From Niabella ginsenosidivorans (lineage in GTDB: Bacteria; Bacteroidota; Bacteroidia; Chitinophagales; Chitinophagaceae), in contig NZ_CP015772.1 in NCBI RefSeq assembly GCF_001654455.1, forward strand, positions 186,001 to 250,000: a stretch of 64,000 nt of DNA, read 5' to 3'. How positions within the stretch are numbered: the stretch's first letter is position 1; each line of letters starts with the position of its first letter. Below the pieces are notes generated by a model. It was given only the letters and a program-made list of their open reading frames with translations, did not search any database and was not told where the DNA came from. A program made the position numbers and the translations under genes. Of this stretch, positions 44,667-54,393 are shown in pieces.

Positions 44667-44696
44667 TGCCTGCTCATAATAAGAGATTAGAATAAA

Positions 44697-45773
44697 ATGT
44701 CTTCAAGATTTTGGTTTTTATTGGCAAGAAAGCTGGCTGGCGAGGCAACGCTTGATGAGATCAGGGAACTGGAACAGCTGCTGCTGGAAAACCCGGAACT
44801 GGCGGGCAGGGTTGAGTTATATACAAAATATTTCAATAGCCGGATACCAACAGCTCCTTCAGCTAATGCCAGGCTGGAGCAGCAATGGCAGCAGCAGCTT
44901 GACCGGTTGCGGGGGCAGGGCGCACCTGAAGATCAGGTAGGGCCGCCCGATAGCAAACCCCTTAAAAAGGGCAGGATGCTGAACCCTGTGCTGGTATTTG
45001 GTTTGGTTGCTTTGGTGGCAGGATTGTTTGGCATTTTTACTGTGAAGCAAAGACAGGGCGCATTGCTGCCGGGTAATACTCCCGGTGCTGTTACCTCAAA
45101 AAATGAGCGCATTGAAACGCTATTGCCGGATGGCAGCAAAGTGTGGCTGAATAAAGACAGCCGGCTTACGTTTGATAAGGGTTTTGGAAAAAGTAACCGG
45201 GAAATTTACCTTACAGGAGAGGCCTTTTTTGATGTGGTGCATAAAGCAGAACTGCCAATGATCGTTCATGCCGGAAAGGTGGATGTAATGGTAAAAGGTA
45301 CTGCATTTAATGTATGCGCCTACCCGGGCGATAACCAGGTAGAAACCGCCCTGGTAAGAGGCTCCATTGAACTTTCGGCCCGTATCAATGGTAAAAAACA
45401 ACGGCTTTTGATGAAGCCCAATGAAAAGGTGACCGTTCACACCGGTGAAACACCGGTTCAACTACGACAGCAGGCACCGGTTCCGGAATTTGTTCTGGAT
45501 ACGCTTGCCGTTGAAGAACAAAGCGGGCTGATTCCTGAAATTGCCTGGATCCAGAATAAAATGGTGTTTAAGAATGAAAATTTTGCAGAACTAACAGAGA
45601 AAATGAATAAGTGGTTTCATGCCAGAATTATCATAGAGGACACTTCCCTGTTAAAGGAGCGGTTTACCGGTGTCTTTCAGAATGAAAACCTTCAGGAGGC
45701 ATTGGAAGCGCTGCGGTTCACTTACGGGTTTAATTATAGCATTCAGAACAATCAAGTAGTAATAACTAAATAG
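44697..45773 (+). CDS. FecR-type anti-sigma factor
   Basis: A 358-residue inner-membrane protein: cytoplasmic N-terminal sigma-binding part (LLARKLAGEATLDEIRELEQLL), one membrane helix at about 95-115 (VFGLVALVAGLFGIF), and the periplasmic FecR domain (ETLLPDGSKVWLNKDSRLTF; EIYLTGEAFFDVV; VKGTAFNVCAYPGDNQ), then a C-terminal STN-like domain (about 290-355, FTGVFQNENLQEALEALRFTYGF). It receives the signal from the STN domain of the SusC downstream and frees the sigma factor encoded at 41.2 kb. The SusC gene begins 132 bases later. Confidence 0.93.
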   Translation: MSSRFWFLLARKLAGEATLDEIRELEQLLLENPELAGRVELYTKYFNSRIPTAPSANARLEQQWQQQLDRLRGQGAPEDQVGPPDSKPLKKGRMLNPVLVFGLVALVAGLFGIFTVKQRQGALLPGNTPGAVTSKNERIETLLPDGSKVWLNKDSRLTFDKGFGKSNREIYLTGEAFFDVVHKAELPMIVHAGKVDVMVKGTAFNVCAYPGDNQVETALVRGSIELSARINGKKQRLLMKPNEKVTVHTGETPVQLRQQAPVPEFVLDTLAVEEQSGLIPEIAWIQNKMVFKNENFAELTEKMNKWFHARIIIEDTSLLKERFTGVFQNENLQEALEALRFTYGFNYSIQNNQVVITK

Positions 45774-45905
45774 ACATACAATGATATAGGAATCGTTCAA
45801 CAAAAAAAGAGGAGATGCGTCAACATCTCCCCCGGAAAATCAAAAACGTTGGGGCATGCTTTGCAAACCAGTCCCATTATTTTTAATCTTTAAGAACTGC
45901 AATTT

Positions 45906-48900
45906 ATGCAAAAAAATGCTATTGCTGCCATTTGTTGTGGAGCAAATAGGAAAATGAAAATCCTGCTTGTTATGAAGTTGGTTATTGCGATGTTAACCCT
46001 GTTTTGTGTACAGGCTGCCGCTAAAGGTTTTTCGCAGAATAAAGTGACCATCTCTGCCAACAAAACGGCTATCCGTGAAATATTTAAATCTATTGAAAAA
46101 CAAACGGATTACCGGTTTCTTTATCATGAAAGCAACCGGCTGAACAATGTTAAGGTAAGCCTTGATGTAAAAGATATGGAGGTTCCGGAGCTGCTGGAGC
46201 AGTTGCTTAAGAATACAGCGTACAGTTACCGCATTACAACGGGTAAATTAATATTGTTAAGCAGTGGAGCAGCTATTTTTGAAAAAATCACCGGCGTTGT
46301 TAAGGACAGTGCAGGAAATGTATTGCCAGGCGTATCGGTGGGTATAAGAGGCAAGCCGATCGGTACCACAACAGATGGCAACGGGGTGTTTAGCATCAGC
46401 GCAGATCCTGAAGATTACCTGGTGTTTTCGAGGGTCGGAATGGTATCCCTGGAAATTGCTGTGGGCAACCAGAAGGAATTCCGGATTACGATGTACTATG
46501 AGGAAGCAAAATCAGAAGATGATATAGTGGTGGTTGCTTATGGAAAACAACGCAAGGCAACACTTACCGGCTCAGTTGCAACCATCACTACAAAAGAAAT
46601 AAAGCAAAGCCCTGCGGCAAACCTTGCAGTAGCGCTAACCGGCCGTTTACCGGGTTTGATCGCCCAACAAAGAAGCGGAGAGCCGGGGCGCGATGAAACC
46701 TTGCTTTTTATGCGGGGCAGAGGAACGCTAAATGGTCAGGCGCCACTAATTATGGTAGACGGAGTGGAGCGCGAACTCAATTCCATAGATCCTAATGAAG
46801 TGGAAACGGTGACCATTTTGAAAGATGCTTCCGCTACAGCTTTATATGGCGTACGCGGTGCAAACGGGGTGATCCTGGTTACTACAAAAAGAGGCACAGA
46901 ATTGGTGCCTACTATAGGACTTAATGTGGAAAGCGGGCGGCAGACCTTTACGAGGTGGCCGACAACGATGAGCTCCTATGACTGGGCGCAGCTGAAAAAC
47001 CAGGCATGGCATAATGACAATCCCAATCCCGGGCCTAATGATTCTCCGCCCTATTCCGACTATGCACTGGAGCGTTTTCAGAAGCAGGATTGGCCGGAGG
47101 CTTATCCCAACAATAACTGGGTCGATAAACTTTTGTATAAATGGGTACCGCAAACCCGCTATAATCTTACACTCAATGGAAAGGGATCAAACGTAGGATA
47201 CTTCGTAAACATTGGCTATTTAGACCAGGGTGGACAATTTAAGGTGGACCCGGAACCTAAGAGCTGGGATCCCGCAGCGTATATGAAGCGTTATAATTTC
47301 CGCTCTAATATTGATGCGGTTTTAAATAAATCAAAAACCCTGAAGACGTTTTTAAACGCTGCCGGCTGGCTGGAAAAGGTGAACGGGCCTTATGTTGATG
47401 GGCGGTTCACTTCAAATTCTCAAATTGCTCCTGAAATCATACATAGAACCCTGCAGCTTTGGCCGGTTACCATGCCCGGGCCATTAACGCCGGGAGGAGA
47501 GGTATTGATTGGTAGCGGAAGTTATCAGGAATCCCCCTGGGCTGAGATTAACCGGACCGGCTATCGTAGGGAAACGCGCAGCAGCGTTACGGCTACCTGG
47601 GGTATGGAGCAGGACTTTAGTGCACTTATAACCAAGGGGCTTTCTGCGAAAGTAATGGCTTCTTTTGATACGCGGTCCATGCATTACCTCAATGGTGCCA
47701 TGCAGCATCAGTACTGGGAGCAGGTAATTGATCCCAATCTGAAAGGCAGCAGCGGGTTCGATAGTGTGTATTACCGGAGGATCCGGTCCGATTTTGACAA
47801 TACGCCTATTTCAACCAGTATCAGTGCCAGTTTTCAATCATTCTTCGATATGCAGCTGCACATAAATTATAACAGGTCTTTTGGCAAACATAATGTAGGG
47901 GCGCTTATTTTAGGGCAGCAGCAGGGGATGATCAAACCTTCTGACCCCCTGCCTTTTAATGTAAGAGGGTTGGCATCAAGATTGAGTTATGGCTATGACA
48001 ATCGTTATATGGTAGAATTTAATGCCGGATATAACGGTTCAGAGCAATTTGCAAAGGGCCGCCGCTATGGTTTTTTCCCTTCTTACTCCGGGGCCTGGAA
48101 CATTTCTAATGAAGCATTCTTTCAGGGCCTGAAGGCCACTGTGAATACTTTTAAACTAAGGGCTTCGTACGGTAAGGTAGGAAACGACAAAATTGGCGAC
48201 ACCCGTTTTTTGTACCTGGATAATGTATCCAGGGGCGGTGGTGGGCCTATACCCGGCGTTGCCCAGAATAACAGTACGATCAATGAAACGTTTTTCGGTA
48301 ACCCGAACGTATCCTGGGAAACAGCCCGGAAATTAAACCTGGGGCTGGATATAAGCTTGTTCCGCTCTCTGGATATTGTTTTTGATGTTTTCAATGAACA
48401 TAGAGATAATATCCTTATCTACAGGCAGACAATACCCACGTTAATTGGTGTTTCAAATTCTTCTATTGCGCCGTATAATATGGGAAAGATCAATAATAAA
48501 GGATGGGAACTGGAAATGACCTATAACAAATCTATTAACAGGGACCTGAATCTGGTCAGTAAATTCAATATTGCCTATAATGATAATAAAATAATATTCA
48601 GGGACGAGTTACGGATGGACTCTTCTTACGCTTATCCTTACAGGGAAACAGGGTATTCTATCGGGCAGCAATGGGGCTACAAGGTGCTGGGCTATTATAA
48701 TAGCCAGGAGGAGATTGACCAGGCAGGCATTGTGTATGGTGAAGGAAAGGCATTCCGTCCCGGCGATTTTAAATATGCAGATCTGAACGGCGATGGAATC
48801 ATTAATAACAAAGATGTAATGCCCCTTGGATACTCCAATGTACCCAAACTTAGCTGGGGATGGGCAACCAGTATCAATTATAAGATCTTTGATATATCTT

Positions 48901-49313
48901 TTTTATTGCAGGGCGTAAGCAAGGTTTCAGGGGTTATTGGAGGCGACGGGCCCTGGGAATGGTATGATTTCCGTAAGTACCATCAGCAGGCATGGACGCC
49001 GGAACGCGCAGCTTCCGGAGAAAAAATCCTGTATCCTGCATTATCCTTAAATGTTTCCGCAAGTAATACTACCAATTCGTTTTTCATCCAGGACCGGTCT
49101 TTTGTACGGCTCAAAAATGTGGAAATTGGTGTATCGCTGCCCTCCAGTTGGGTATCTAAGATCAGCGCCCGCCAGGTACGTCTTTATATGAATGGCTTGA
49201 ATTTATTTACCTGGGATAAACAAAAGATCAAGGATTGGGACCCCGAGCTGTTGAGCAACACGACCTATCCGGTACTTAAAATTATCAATTTTGGTTTGAA
49301 TGTTACTTTTTGA
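45906..49313 (+). CDS. SusC-type TonB-dependent receptor with STN signalling domain
   Basis: A 1135-residue transducer. The N-terminus has the long leader typical of this group (MQKNAIAAICCGANRKMK, then a hydrophobic signal), an STN domain at about 48-118 (IREIFKSIEKQTDYRFLYHES, VPELLEQLLKNTAYSY), a carboxypeptidase-regulatory-like domain (about 128-205), VVVAYGKQRKATLTGSV, plug with MVDGVERELNSIDPNEVETV, and the barrel. The STN domain contacts FecR, which sets this receptor apart from the one at 22 kb. It overlaps the sequence before the SusD gene. It probably imports the substrate and reports its presence. Confidence 0.95.
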   Translation: MQKNAIAAICCGANRKMKILLVMKLVIAMLTLFCVQAAAKGFSQNKVTISANKTAIREIFKSIEKQTDYRFLYHESNRLNNVKVSLDVKDMEVPELLEQLLKNTAYSYRITTGKLILLSSGAAIFEKITGVVKDSAGNVLPGVSVGIRGKPIGTTTDGNGVFSISADPEDYLVFSRVGMVSLEIAVGNQKEFRITMYYEEAKSEDDIVVVAYGKQRKATLTGSVATITTKEIKQSPAANLAVALTGRLPGLIAQQRSGEPGRDETLLFMRGRGTLNGQAPLIMVDGVERELNSIDPNEVETVTILKDASATALYGVRGANGVILVTTKRGTELVPTIGLNVESGRQTFTRWPTTMSSYDWAQLKNQAWHNDNPNPGPNDSPPYSDYALERFQKQDWPEAYPNNNWVDKLLYKWVPQTRYNLTLNGKGSNVGYFVNIGYLDQGGQFKVDPEPKSWDPAAYMKRYNFRSNIDAVLNKSKTLKTFLNAAGWLEKVNGPYVDGRFTSNSQIAPEIIHRTLQLWPVTMPGPLTPGGEVLIGSGSYQESPWAEINRTGYRRETRSSVTATWGMEQDFSALITKGLSAKVMASFDTRSMHYLNGAMQHQYWEQVIDPNLKGSSGFDSVYYRRIRSDFDNTPISTSISASFQSFFDMQLHINYNRSFGKHNVGALILGQQQGMIKPSDPLPFNVRGLASRLSYGYDNRYMVEFNAGYNGSEQFAKGRRYGFFPSYSGAWNISNEAFFQGLKATVNTFKLRASYGKVGNDKIGDTRFLYLDNVSRGGGGPIPGVAQNNSTINETFFGNPNVSWETARKLNLGLDISLFRSLDIVFDVFNEHRDNILIYRQTIPTLIGVSNSSIAPYNMGKINNKGWELEMTYNKSINRDLNLVSKFNIAYNDNKIIFRDELRMDSSYAYPYRETGYSIGQQWGYKVLGYYNSQEEIDQAGIVYGEGKAFRPGDFKYADLNGDGIINNKDVMPLGYSNVPKLSWGWATSINYKIFDISFLLQGVSKVSGVIGGDGPWEWYDFRKYHQQAWTPERAASGEKILYPALSLNVSASNTTNSFFIQDRSFVRLKNVEIGVSLPSSWVSKISARQVRLYMNGLNLFTWDKQKIKDWDPELLSNTTYPVLKIINFGLNVTF

Positions 49314-49333
49314 TCATGTATCAATTTAAAAAA

Positions 49334-51103
49334 ATGAAAAGACTTTTTATACTTAGCATCGGCATTGTTATTCTTTTGGGATCCTGCAAGAAAGATCCGC
49401 TGGATATAACGCCCGATGGGAGAATGAGCCTGGAAGATGTTTTTAAAAGCTCCGATCTGACCCCGGCTTATTTAAATTCCTGCTACGCCTGGGTGCGCAA
49501 ATACGGCCACGGCTATCATTATTATACCTTTCTCTCTTCATTTACAGATGATGCAACAGATAGCCAGGTGCCAACAGATAGCTGGCACCAGTTGCAAAGC
49601 TGGTATAATGATGCTTTCAGCGCCAGCAATATGCCCTTTATGGCGGGGAGCGCAACGCAACTTTATAATGACATGGATCTCTATGCCCGCAACTGGATGG
49701 GCATCAGGAAGACCAATGTATTTATCAACAATGTAACGGAGCAAAATATTCCAGACCCGACAACGCGCGCCCGGCTGCTGGCAGAGGCAAAAACCCTGAG
49801 GGCCCATTATTACTGGGATCTGATCAAAATGTTTGGGCCTATGCCTATTATTGATAAAGATCTTGTAGGAGAGCAGGACTTTAGCAGTATCAAAAGGAAC
49901 AGTTTTGATGAATGTACACAGTTTATTGTAAAAGATTGCGATGAGGCAATTGCTACTGCATCTTTTCCATTACGTGCAGAAAATGAGCCAGACAGGGGCA
50001 GGATGACGAAGGCAGTGGCATATGCTGTAAAATCGATGGCCACCTTATTTAATGCAAGCCCTCTTTGGAATCCGGATAATAATGCCGGAAAATGGAAAGC
50101 GGCTGCTGATGCATCAAAAGAAGCAGTGGATGCGCTTAGCTCAAATGGTTATGCCCTGTATCCCGATTATGAAAAATATTTCCTGACCCGGCCGGATAAG
50201 GCCGCTGCTCCCGGCGATAAGGAAACCATCCTGGAAGCAACAGACAGCTATGGTTACGGAACCCAGACATACCGTGCCTTTGGTTCTATTACCTATCTGA
50301 TGCACATGATTCCGACTTTTCCTTCCGAAAAGCCCGGCTGTGCTCCTACACAGGAACTGGTGGATGCTTACGAAATGAAAGATGGCACCATACCTATTCT
50401 GGGTTATAATGATGCCGATCACTCCAGGCCTATTATTAACCCGGCTTCCGGCTATGATGATCAAAATCCTTATGTGAACCGCGATCCTCGCTTTTATGCC
50501 TCCATCTGGTATAACGGTGCCTATTTTGGTGTAGTAAACGGCGCACAGATTTATATTGAATCTTTTGTAGGAGGTGCACATGGTATCTCAGGCATTAAGC
50601 AACGGTCGCCTACAGGTTATTACTTAAGAAAATATGTAGATCCGGCCATGCGCAATAATGGTACCAGCAAAACCCTGTTCCGGATCTACCGCCTTGGTGA
50701 GTTGTACCTGAACCTTGCCGAGGCTGAAAATGAAGCCAATGGACCCACAACTATTGCTTATAACGCCGTAAATACCGTAAGAGCACGCGCAAAAATGCCT
50801 GACCTGCCGGCAGGGTTGTCAAAGGAGGAATTCCGGGAGCGCATCAGGCGGGAACGCAGGGTAGAAACGGCCATAGAAGAAGACCGGTATTATGATTCCA
50901 GAAGATGGGGGAGCGATTATTTTGTAAATGTGTCAAAAATAAAAACCGGGATGCGCTGGGTAAAAGCGACCGATGGCTCTTTGAGCAATACGCGTATTGT
51001 GGTAGTAAAACCCAAAATGGCCATACCCAAATACCTGTTAATGCCCATACCGCTGGGAGAAACGATCCGCATGCCGGGTATGACTCAGAATCCAGGGTGG
51101 TAA
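49334..51103 (+). CDS. SusD-type lipoprotein partner
   Basis: A 589-residue lipoprotein. The start was placed at ATG 49334 (MKRLFILSIGI) because a lipoprotein signal starts there, with lipobox LLGSC; ATG 49316 would add six residues. SusD fold: LRAHYYWDLIKMFGPMPIIDKDL in the N-terminal TPR part; YRLGELYLNLAEAENEA, RERIRRERRVETAIEEDRYYDSRRW near the C-terminus. The SusC stop is about 20 bases upstream, so the pair is cotranscribed. It binds glycan at the cell surface and covers the SusC channel. Confidence 0.95.
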   Translation: MKRLFILSIGIVILLGSCKKDPLDITPDGRMSLEDVFKSSDLTPAYLNSCYAWVRKYGHGYHYYTFLSSFTDDATDSQVPTDSWHQLQSWYNDAFSASNMPFMAGSATQLYNDMDLYARNWMGIRKTNVFINNVTEQNIPDPTTRARLLAEAKTLRAHYYWDLIKMFGPMPIIDKDLVGEQDFSSIKRNSFDECTQFIVKDCDEAIATASFPLRAENEPDRGRMTKAVAYAVKSMATLFNASPLWNPDNNAGKWKAAADASKEAVDALSSNGYALYPDYEKYFLTRPDKAAAPGDKETILEATDSYGYGTQTYRAFGSITYLMHMIPTFPSEKPGCAPTQELVDAYEMKDGTIPILGYNDADHSRPIINPASGYDDQNPYVNRDPRFYASIWYNGAYFGVVNGAQIYIESFVGGAHGISGIKQRSPTGYYLRKYVDPAMRNNGTSKTLFRIYRLGELYLNLAEAENEANGPTTIAYNAVNTVRARAKMPDLPAGLSKEEFRERIRRERRVETAIEEDRYYDSRRWGSDYFVNVSKIKTGMRWVKATDGSLSNTRIVVVKPKMAIPKYLLMPIPLGETIRMPGMTQNPGW

Positions 51104-51205
51104 CTCCTGCTCATCTGTTAGATCCGATATTTTCCACAAAAGGGAAAGCGGAAGCGTTGTGCTTTCCGTACGGGAATATTATTCACTTCACCTCAAAACT
51201 TATAT

Positions 51206-52540
51206 ATGATGAAAACCTGTTTAACAATTGCAAAGAGCAATACACAAACTTTTTTTATTTTAGGATTGCTGCTTATCATTTTTTACGGTTGCAGCAGGCA
51301 GCTAAAGGAGAATCTGAATGTATCGGGAACCAGTTCGGGAACCGGATTGCCCGGCCCTGTAGCAACACTTGCCACAACGGCTGATGTACTTACCCTGGAC
51401 GCGACTACCGGCAGGCTAAAGAAAGGAGGAGCTGATTACTACGGCGCCGGTGTAAATTATTATGATGCTTTTTACAGGGTTATTATAAATGCTTCGCATT
51501 CCGATACGTCTTATAAAAAAGGCATCCGGCAACTGGAAGCACGCGGCATCCCATTTATTCGCTTTAGTGTGCTTGGGTATTATCCCGATGATCTGAACTA
51601 TTATAAAAATAGTGAAGCAGATTATTTTCTAAAGCTTGATTCGTTTGTAAAATTTGCAGGTGACCATAATGTAGGATTAATACCCTGTTTTTTCTGGAAC
51701 CATTCCACTATTTCGGATTTTGTGGGTGAAAAAGTAAAGGCCTGGGCACATTTGGAAGAGGCAGGTAATAAGACAAATGCTTTTATTACAACCTACATAC
51801 AAAAAATGGTAACCCGCTATGGAAATAACAAAACAATATGGGCATGGGAATTCGGCAATGAAACGAATATTAAAACGGATCCGGCAGGGATGAGCTTTCA
51901 GCAGCAAAAATGGCTATATCCGATCACCAGTGCTACCGGCCAGGGAGGCATACCTGCCACCCGCTCCTGGGATGATACCTTGCATACTACACAGCTAAAT
52001 GCCGCATACAATAAGTTCCAGGGGTTGGTACGTTTTTTTGAAAATCAATTAGGACTGCCCAACCGTGCGCTATTCAGCGGGAATACGCTTTCTACATGGG
52101 GCGCGTATTCGCGTTATTACGGCATTTGGGGCGCAGATACAAAAAGCGCACTGGAAACGATGATGCTTTGGCAGAATGGAAACCTCGGAACCATTACGAT
52201 CCATCCTTATCTTAATAACGAAGGGGCTGCTTCATACAACACGTCCATCGGAAATATTATTACCGGCGCCAAAGCAAAAGCAGATGCCTTTAACCGGGCC
52301 TTATTTATTGGCGAGTTTGGAGTGCAGGAATCCTATACAGGCAATAAATTGCAGAAATTTGCCGAATATCTTAATGCCATCAGGGGCTCCTCGGTTCAAT
52401 TGTCCGCCTTGTGGGTATTTGACCCGCTGGGAGGCGCTACCGGCTATATGCAAGATTGGGCAGTAACTCCTTCTTACAGATCCTATCAGTTAGATTCATT
52501 AGAAGCGCTTAACAATTATTACCGGTCGCTGCCGCATTGA
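51206..52540 (+). CDS. GH5-like glycoside hydrolase, lipoprotein
   Basis: A 444-residue lipoprotein (lipobox IFYGC, Cys29) with a TIM barrel of clan GH-A. Catalytic pair: the NE motif in WEFGNETN (acid/base Glu219) and FIGEFGVQ (nucleophile Glu370). The barrel includes IPFIRFSVLGYYP and IHPYLNNEG. The family most like this is GH5 (endo-beta-mannanase, cellulase and related subgroups); I cannot fix the subgroup. It follows SusD by 102 bases, so it is likely the surface or periplasmic enzyme that makes oligosaccharides for this locus. Confidence 0.8.
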   Translation: MMKTCLTIAKSNTQTFFILGLLLIIFYGCSRQLKENLNVSGTSSGTGLPGPVATLATTADVLTLDATTGRLKKGGADYYGAGVNYYDAFYRVIINASHSDTSYKKGIRQLEARGIPFIRFSVLGYYPDDLNYYKNSEADYFLKLDSFVKFAGDHNVGLIPCFFWNHSTISDFVGEKVKAWAHLEEAGNKTNAFITTYIQKMVTRYGNNKTIWAWEFGNETNIKTDPAGMSFQQQKWLYPITSATGQGGIPATRSWDDTLHTTQLNAAYNKFQGLVRFFENQLGLPNRALFSGNTLSTWGAYSRYYGIWGADTKSALETMMLWQNGNLGTITIHPYLNNEGAASYNTSIGNIITGAKAKADAFNRALFIGEFGVQESYTGNKLQKFAEYLNAIRGSSVQLSALWVFDPLGGATGYMQDWAVTPSYRSYQLDSLEALNNYYRSLPH

Positions 52541-52599
52541 CGGCGCCTGGACGTAACCAGAACCGTACAAACTCGTTAACCCGGATTAAAAGAAAAAAT

Positions 52600-53532
52600 A
52601 TGCGAATTCTGAATATTATTTTAACAGTTTTTGTTTTACAAAGTTGCGCTTCTTCAAAATTTACCATCCCGGTACTTCCGGATACACAGGAAGCGGTTAC
52701 CCGCCGCCATGACATGTTTAATGCACAACTGAATTGGATCGCTAAGGCAAAAGATTCATTGCACATACCTATTGTGCTGCATGTGGGCGACCTGGTGAAT
52801 TTTGATACCATTCCCCAATACCAGCGGGCGGCAAAAGCGTTTGAAGTGCTGGATCAGGCAAAGATCCCTTATGCCATTACGCTCGGAAATCATGATGGGC
52901 AGGCGGTTCAGCACAATAGCGGTAGCGCGGCACCGGGCAATGTAAATGCCAATTTAAGAAAAACACAAAAATTCAATGAGTACTTCCCCGTGTCCAGGTT
53001 TGCATTGCAAAAAGGAAGATATGAAGAAGGAAAAAGCGACAACTCTTACCAGGTTTTTAAGGCAGGCAAAAAGAAATTCCTGGTAATAACCCTGGAATTT
53101 TGCGCCCGCGAGGGGGCAGCACAATGGATGGACCAGGTAATAAAAGAACACCCGAAATATAATGTGATCGTATTGACGCATTATCATCTCACACCCAAAG
53201 GCGAGATTGCCAGAACCAACGCCGGTTATGGCGACATGAAAGTGGTTGATATTTTTGATAAATATATAAAGCCCCATAAGAATGTCTTTATGGTGCTGAG
53301 TGGGCATGTATGCTTCTCAAGCCACAGGGAAGATAAGGGTACCGGTGGTAACAGGATCTACCAGATCTTATCGGACTACCAGTGTAAAGATGATGGTGGT
53401 GGCTATATACGGCTGTTAGATTTTGATTTGAAAAAGAAAATCATAACGGCAAAAATGTACAGCCCTTTCTATAATAAAACGCTTGATGACGATAGCCGGT
53501 TTGTACTTACTGATGTCCGGCTGGTAAAATAA
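52600..53532 (+). CDS. Calcineurin-like metallophosphoesterase, lipoprotein
   Basis: A 310-residue exported phosphoesterase (lipobox LQSC, Cys16). Motifs in order: LPDTQ, HVGDLVNF, LGNHD, LTHYHL and SGHVCFSSHRE. The start at ATG 52600 was chosen because the signal peptide starts there; a longer frame upstream overlaps the preceding GH5 gene. In glycan loci such enzymes remove phosphate groups from substituted sugars. The next genes also suggest a substituted glycan substrate. Specific target unknown. Confidence 0.85.
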   Translation: MRILNIILTVFVLQSCASSKFTIPVLPDTQEAVTRRHDMFNAQLNWIAKAKDSLHIPIVLHVGDLVNFDTIPQYQRAAKAFEVLDQAKIPYAITLGNHDGQAVQHNSGSAAPGNVNANLRKTQKFNEYFPVSRFALQKGRYEEGKSDNSYQVFKAGKKKFLVITLEFCAREGAAQWMDQVIKEHPKYNVIVLTHYHLTPKGEIARTNAGYGDMKVVDIFDKYIKPHKNVFMVLSGHVCFSSHREDKGTGGNRIYQILSDYQCKDDGGGYIRLLDFDLKKKIITAKMYSPFYNKTLDDDSRFVLTDVRLVK

Positions 53533-53608
53533 AAAAAAGAACCGGATTCAGGATTAACCTGCTTTGTTGTTATAACAATGTATATATCCGGAAAACAGAA
53601 AGGAATTT

Positions 53609-54370
53609 ATGAAGCCGCTGCAAAATAACCGCCGCAGGTTTATTAAGCACACAGTTGCCAGTGTAGGGCTTTTATCGCTGCCGGCTTTATTACAGGCACA
53701 GCCAGGCAGGAAGGCCGTTGCTAAAAAGGTTGTTTGTGTCGGCGCCCACCCGGACGATCCTGAAACGGGTTGCGGAGGTACATTGGCCCGCCTGGCACGT
53801 GCGGGTCATAGGGTGACCATCATTTATTTAACAGCAGGTGAGGCGGGTATTACAGGCGCTTCACATACGGAAGCCGCCCGGATAAGAACACAGGAAGGAA
53901 TAAATGCCTGCAAGATACTGGAAGCGAAACCTGTATTTGCCGGTCAGACGGATGGCGCTACGGAAGTGAATAATGAGTGGCTGAAAAAGATGCGGGAACT
54001 GATCGTTTTCGAAAGCCCCGATATTATATTCACCCACTGGCCGGTCGATTACCACCCGGACCACCAGGTGGCCGGTTTATTGACCATCCAGGCCTGGATG
54101 AAAGAGGAACGGAAATTTGGGCTTTATTTTTATGAGGTTCAAACAGGGTTGCAAACGGCTCTTTTTCATCCTACGGATTATGTGGATATTACCGGAACAG
54201 TTGAACAGAAGTGGAAAGCGGTTTATTGCCACAAGAGCCAGGACCCTTCGGGAATTGAGGCCAGCGGTCACCGGACTATGGAAAATTTCAGGGGATTGGA
54301 ATTAGGCGTGAAGGCCGCTGAAGCTTTTGTGCGGATGACTGGCCGGCTGCAAGGGGAGATCAATATCTGA
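53609..54370 (+). CDS. PIG-L/LmbE-family N-deacetylase, exported
   Basis: A 253-residue zinc-dependent deacetylase. Residues 1-30 form a twin-arginine-like signal (NNRRRFIKHTV then a hydrophobic stretch). The AHPDDPE motif (H47-P-D-D50) is the zinc and catalytic site; WPVDYHPDHQVAG supplies the third ligand. Family members remove acetyl groups from GlcNAc in GPI precursors, mycothiol precursors or chito-oligosaccharides. Exported form inside a polysaccharide locus suggests it acts on a GlcNAc-containing polysaccharide outside the cytoplasm; this is inference. Confidence 0.88.
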   Translation: MKPLQNNRRRFIKHTVASVGLLSLPALLQAQPGRKAVAKKVVCVGAHPDDPETGCGGTLARLARAGHRVTIIYLTAGEAGITGASHTEAARIRTQEGINACKILEAKPVFAGQTDGATEVNNEWLKKMRELIVFESPDIIFTHWPVDYHPDHQVAGLLTIQAWMKEERKFGLYFYEVQTGLQTALFHPTDYVDITGTVEQKWKAVYCHKSQDPSGIEASGHRTMENFRGLELGVKAAEAFVRMTGRLQGEINI

Positions 54371-54393
54371 ATCGTTACTTAAATAGATTTATT

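Noticed and set aside
50905-51384. 159-codon plus-strand frame across the SusD and GH5 genes.
   Set aside because: It runs out of frame through the ends of two confident genes.
52537-52599. Upstream extension of the calcineurin-like gene by 21 codons.
   Set aside because: It overlaps the end of the GH5-like gene and precedes the lipoprotein signal, which starts at 52600.
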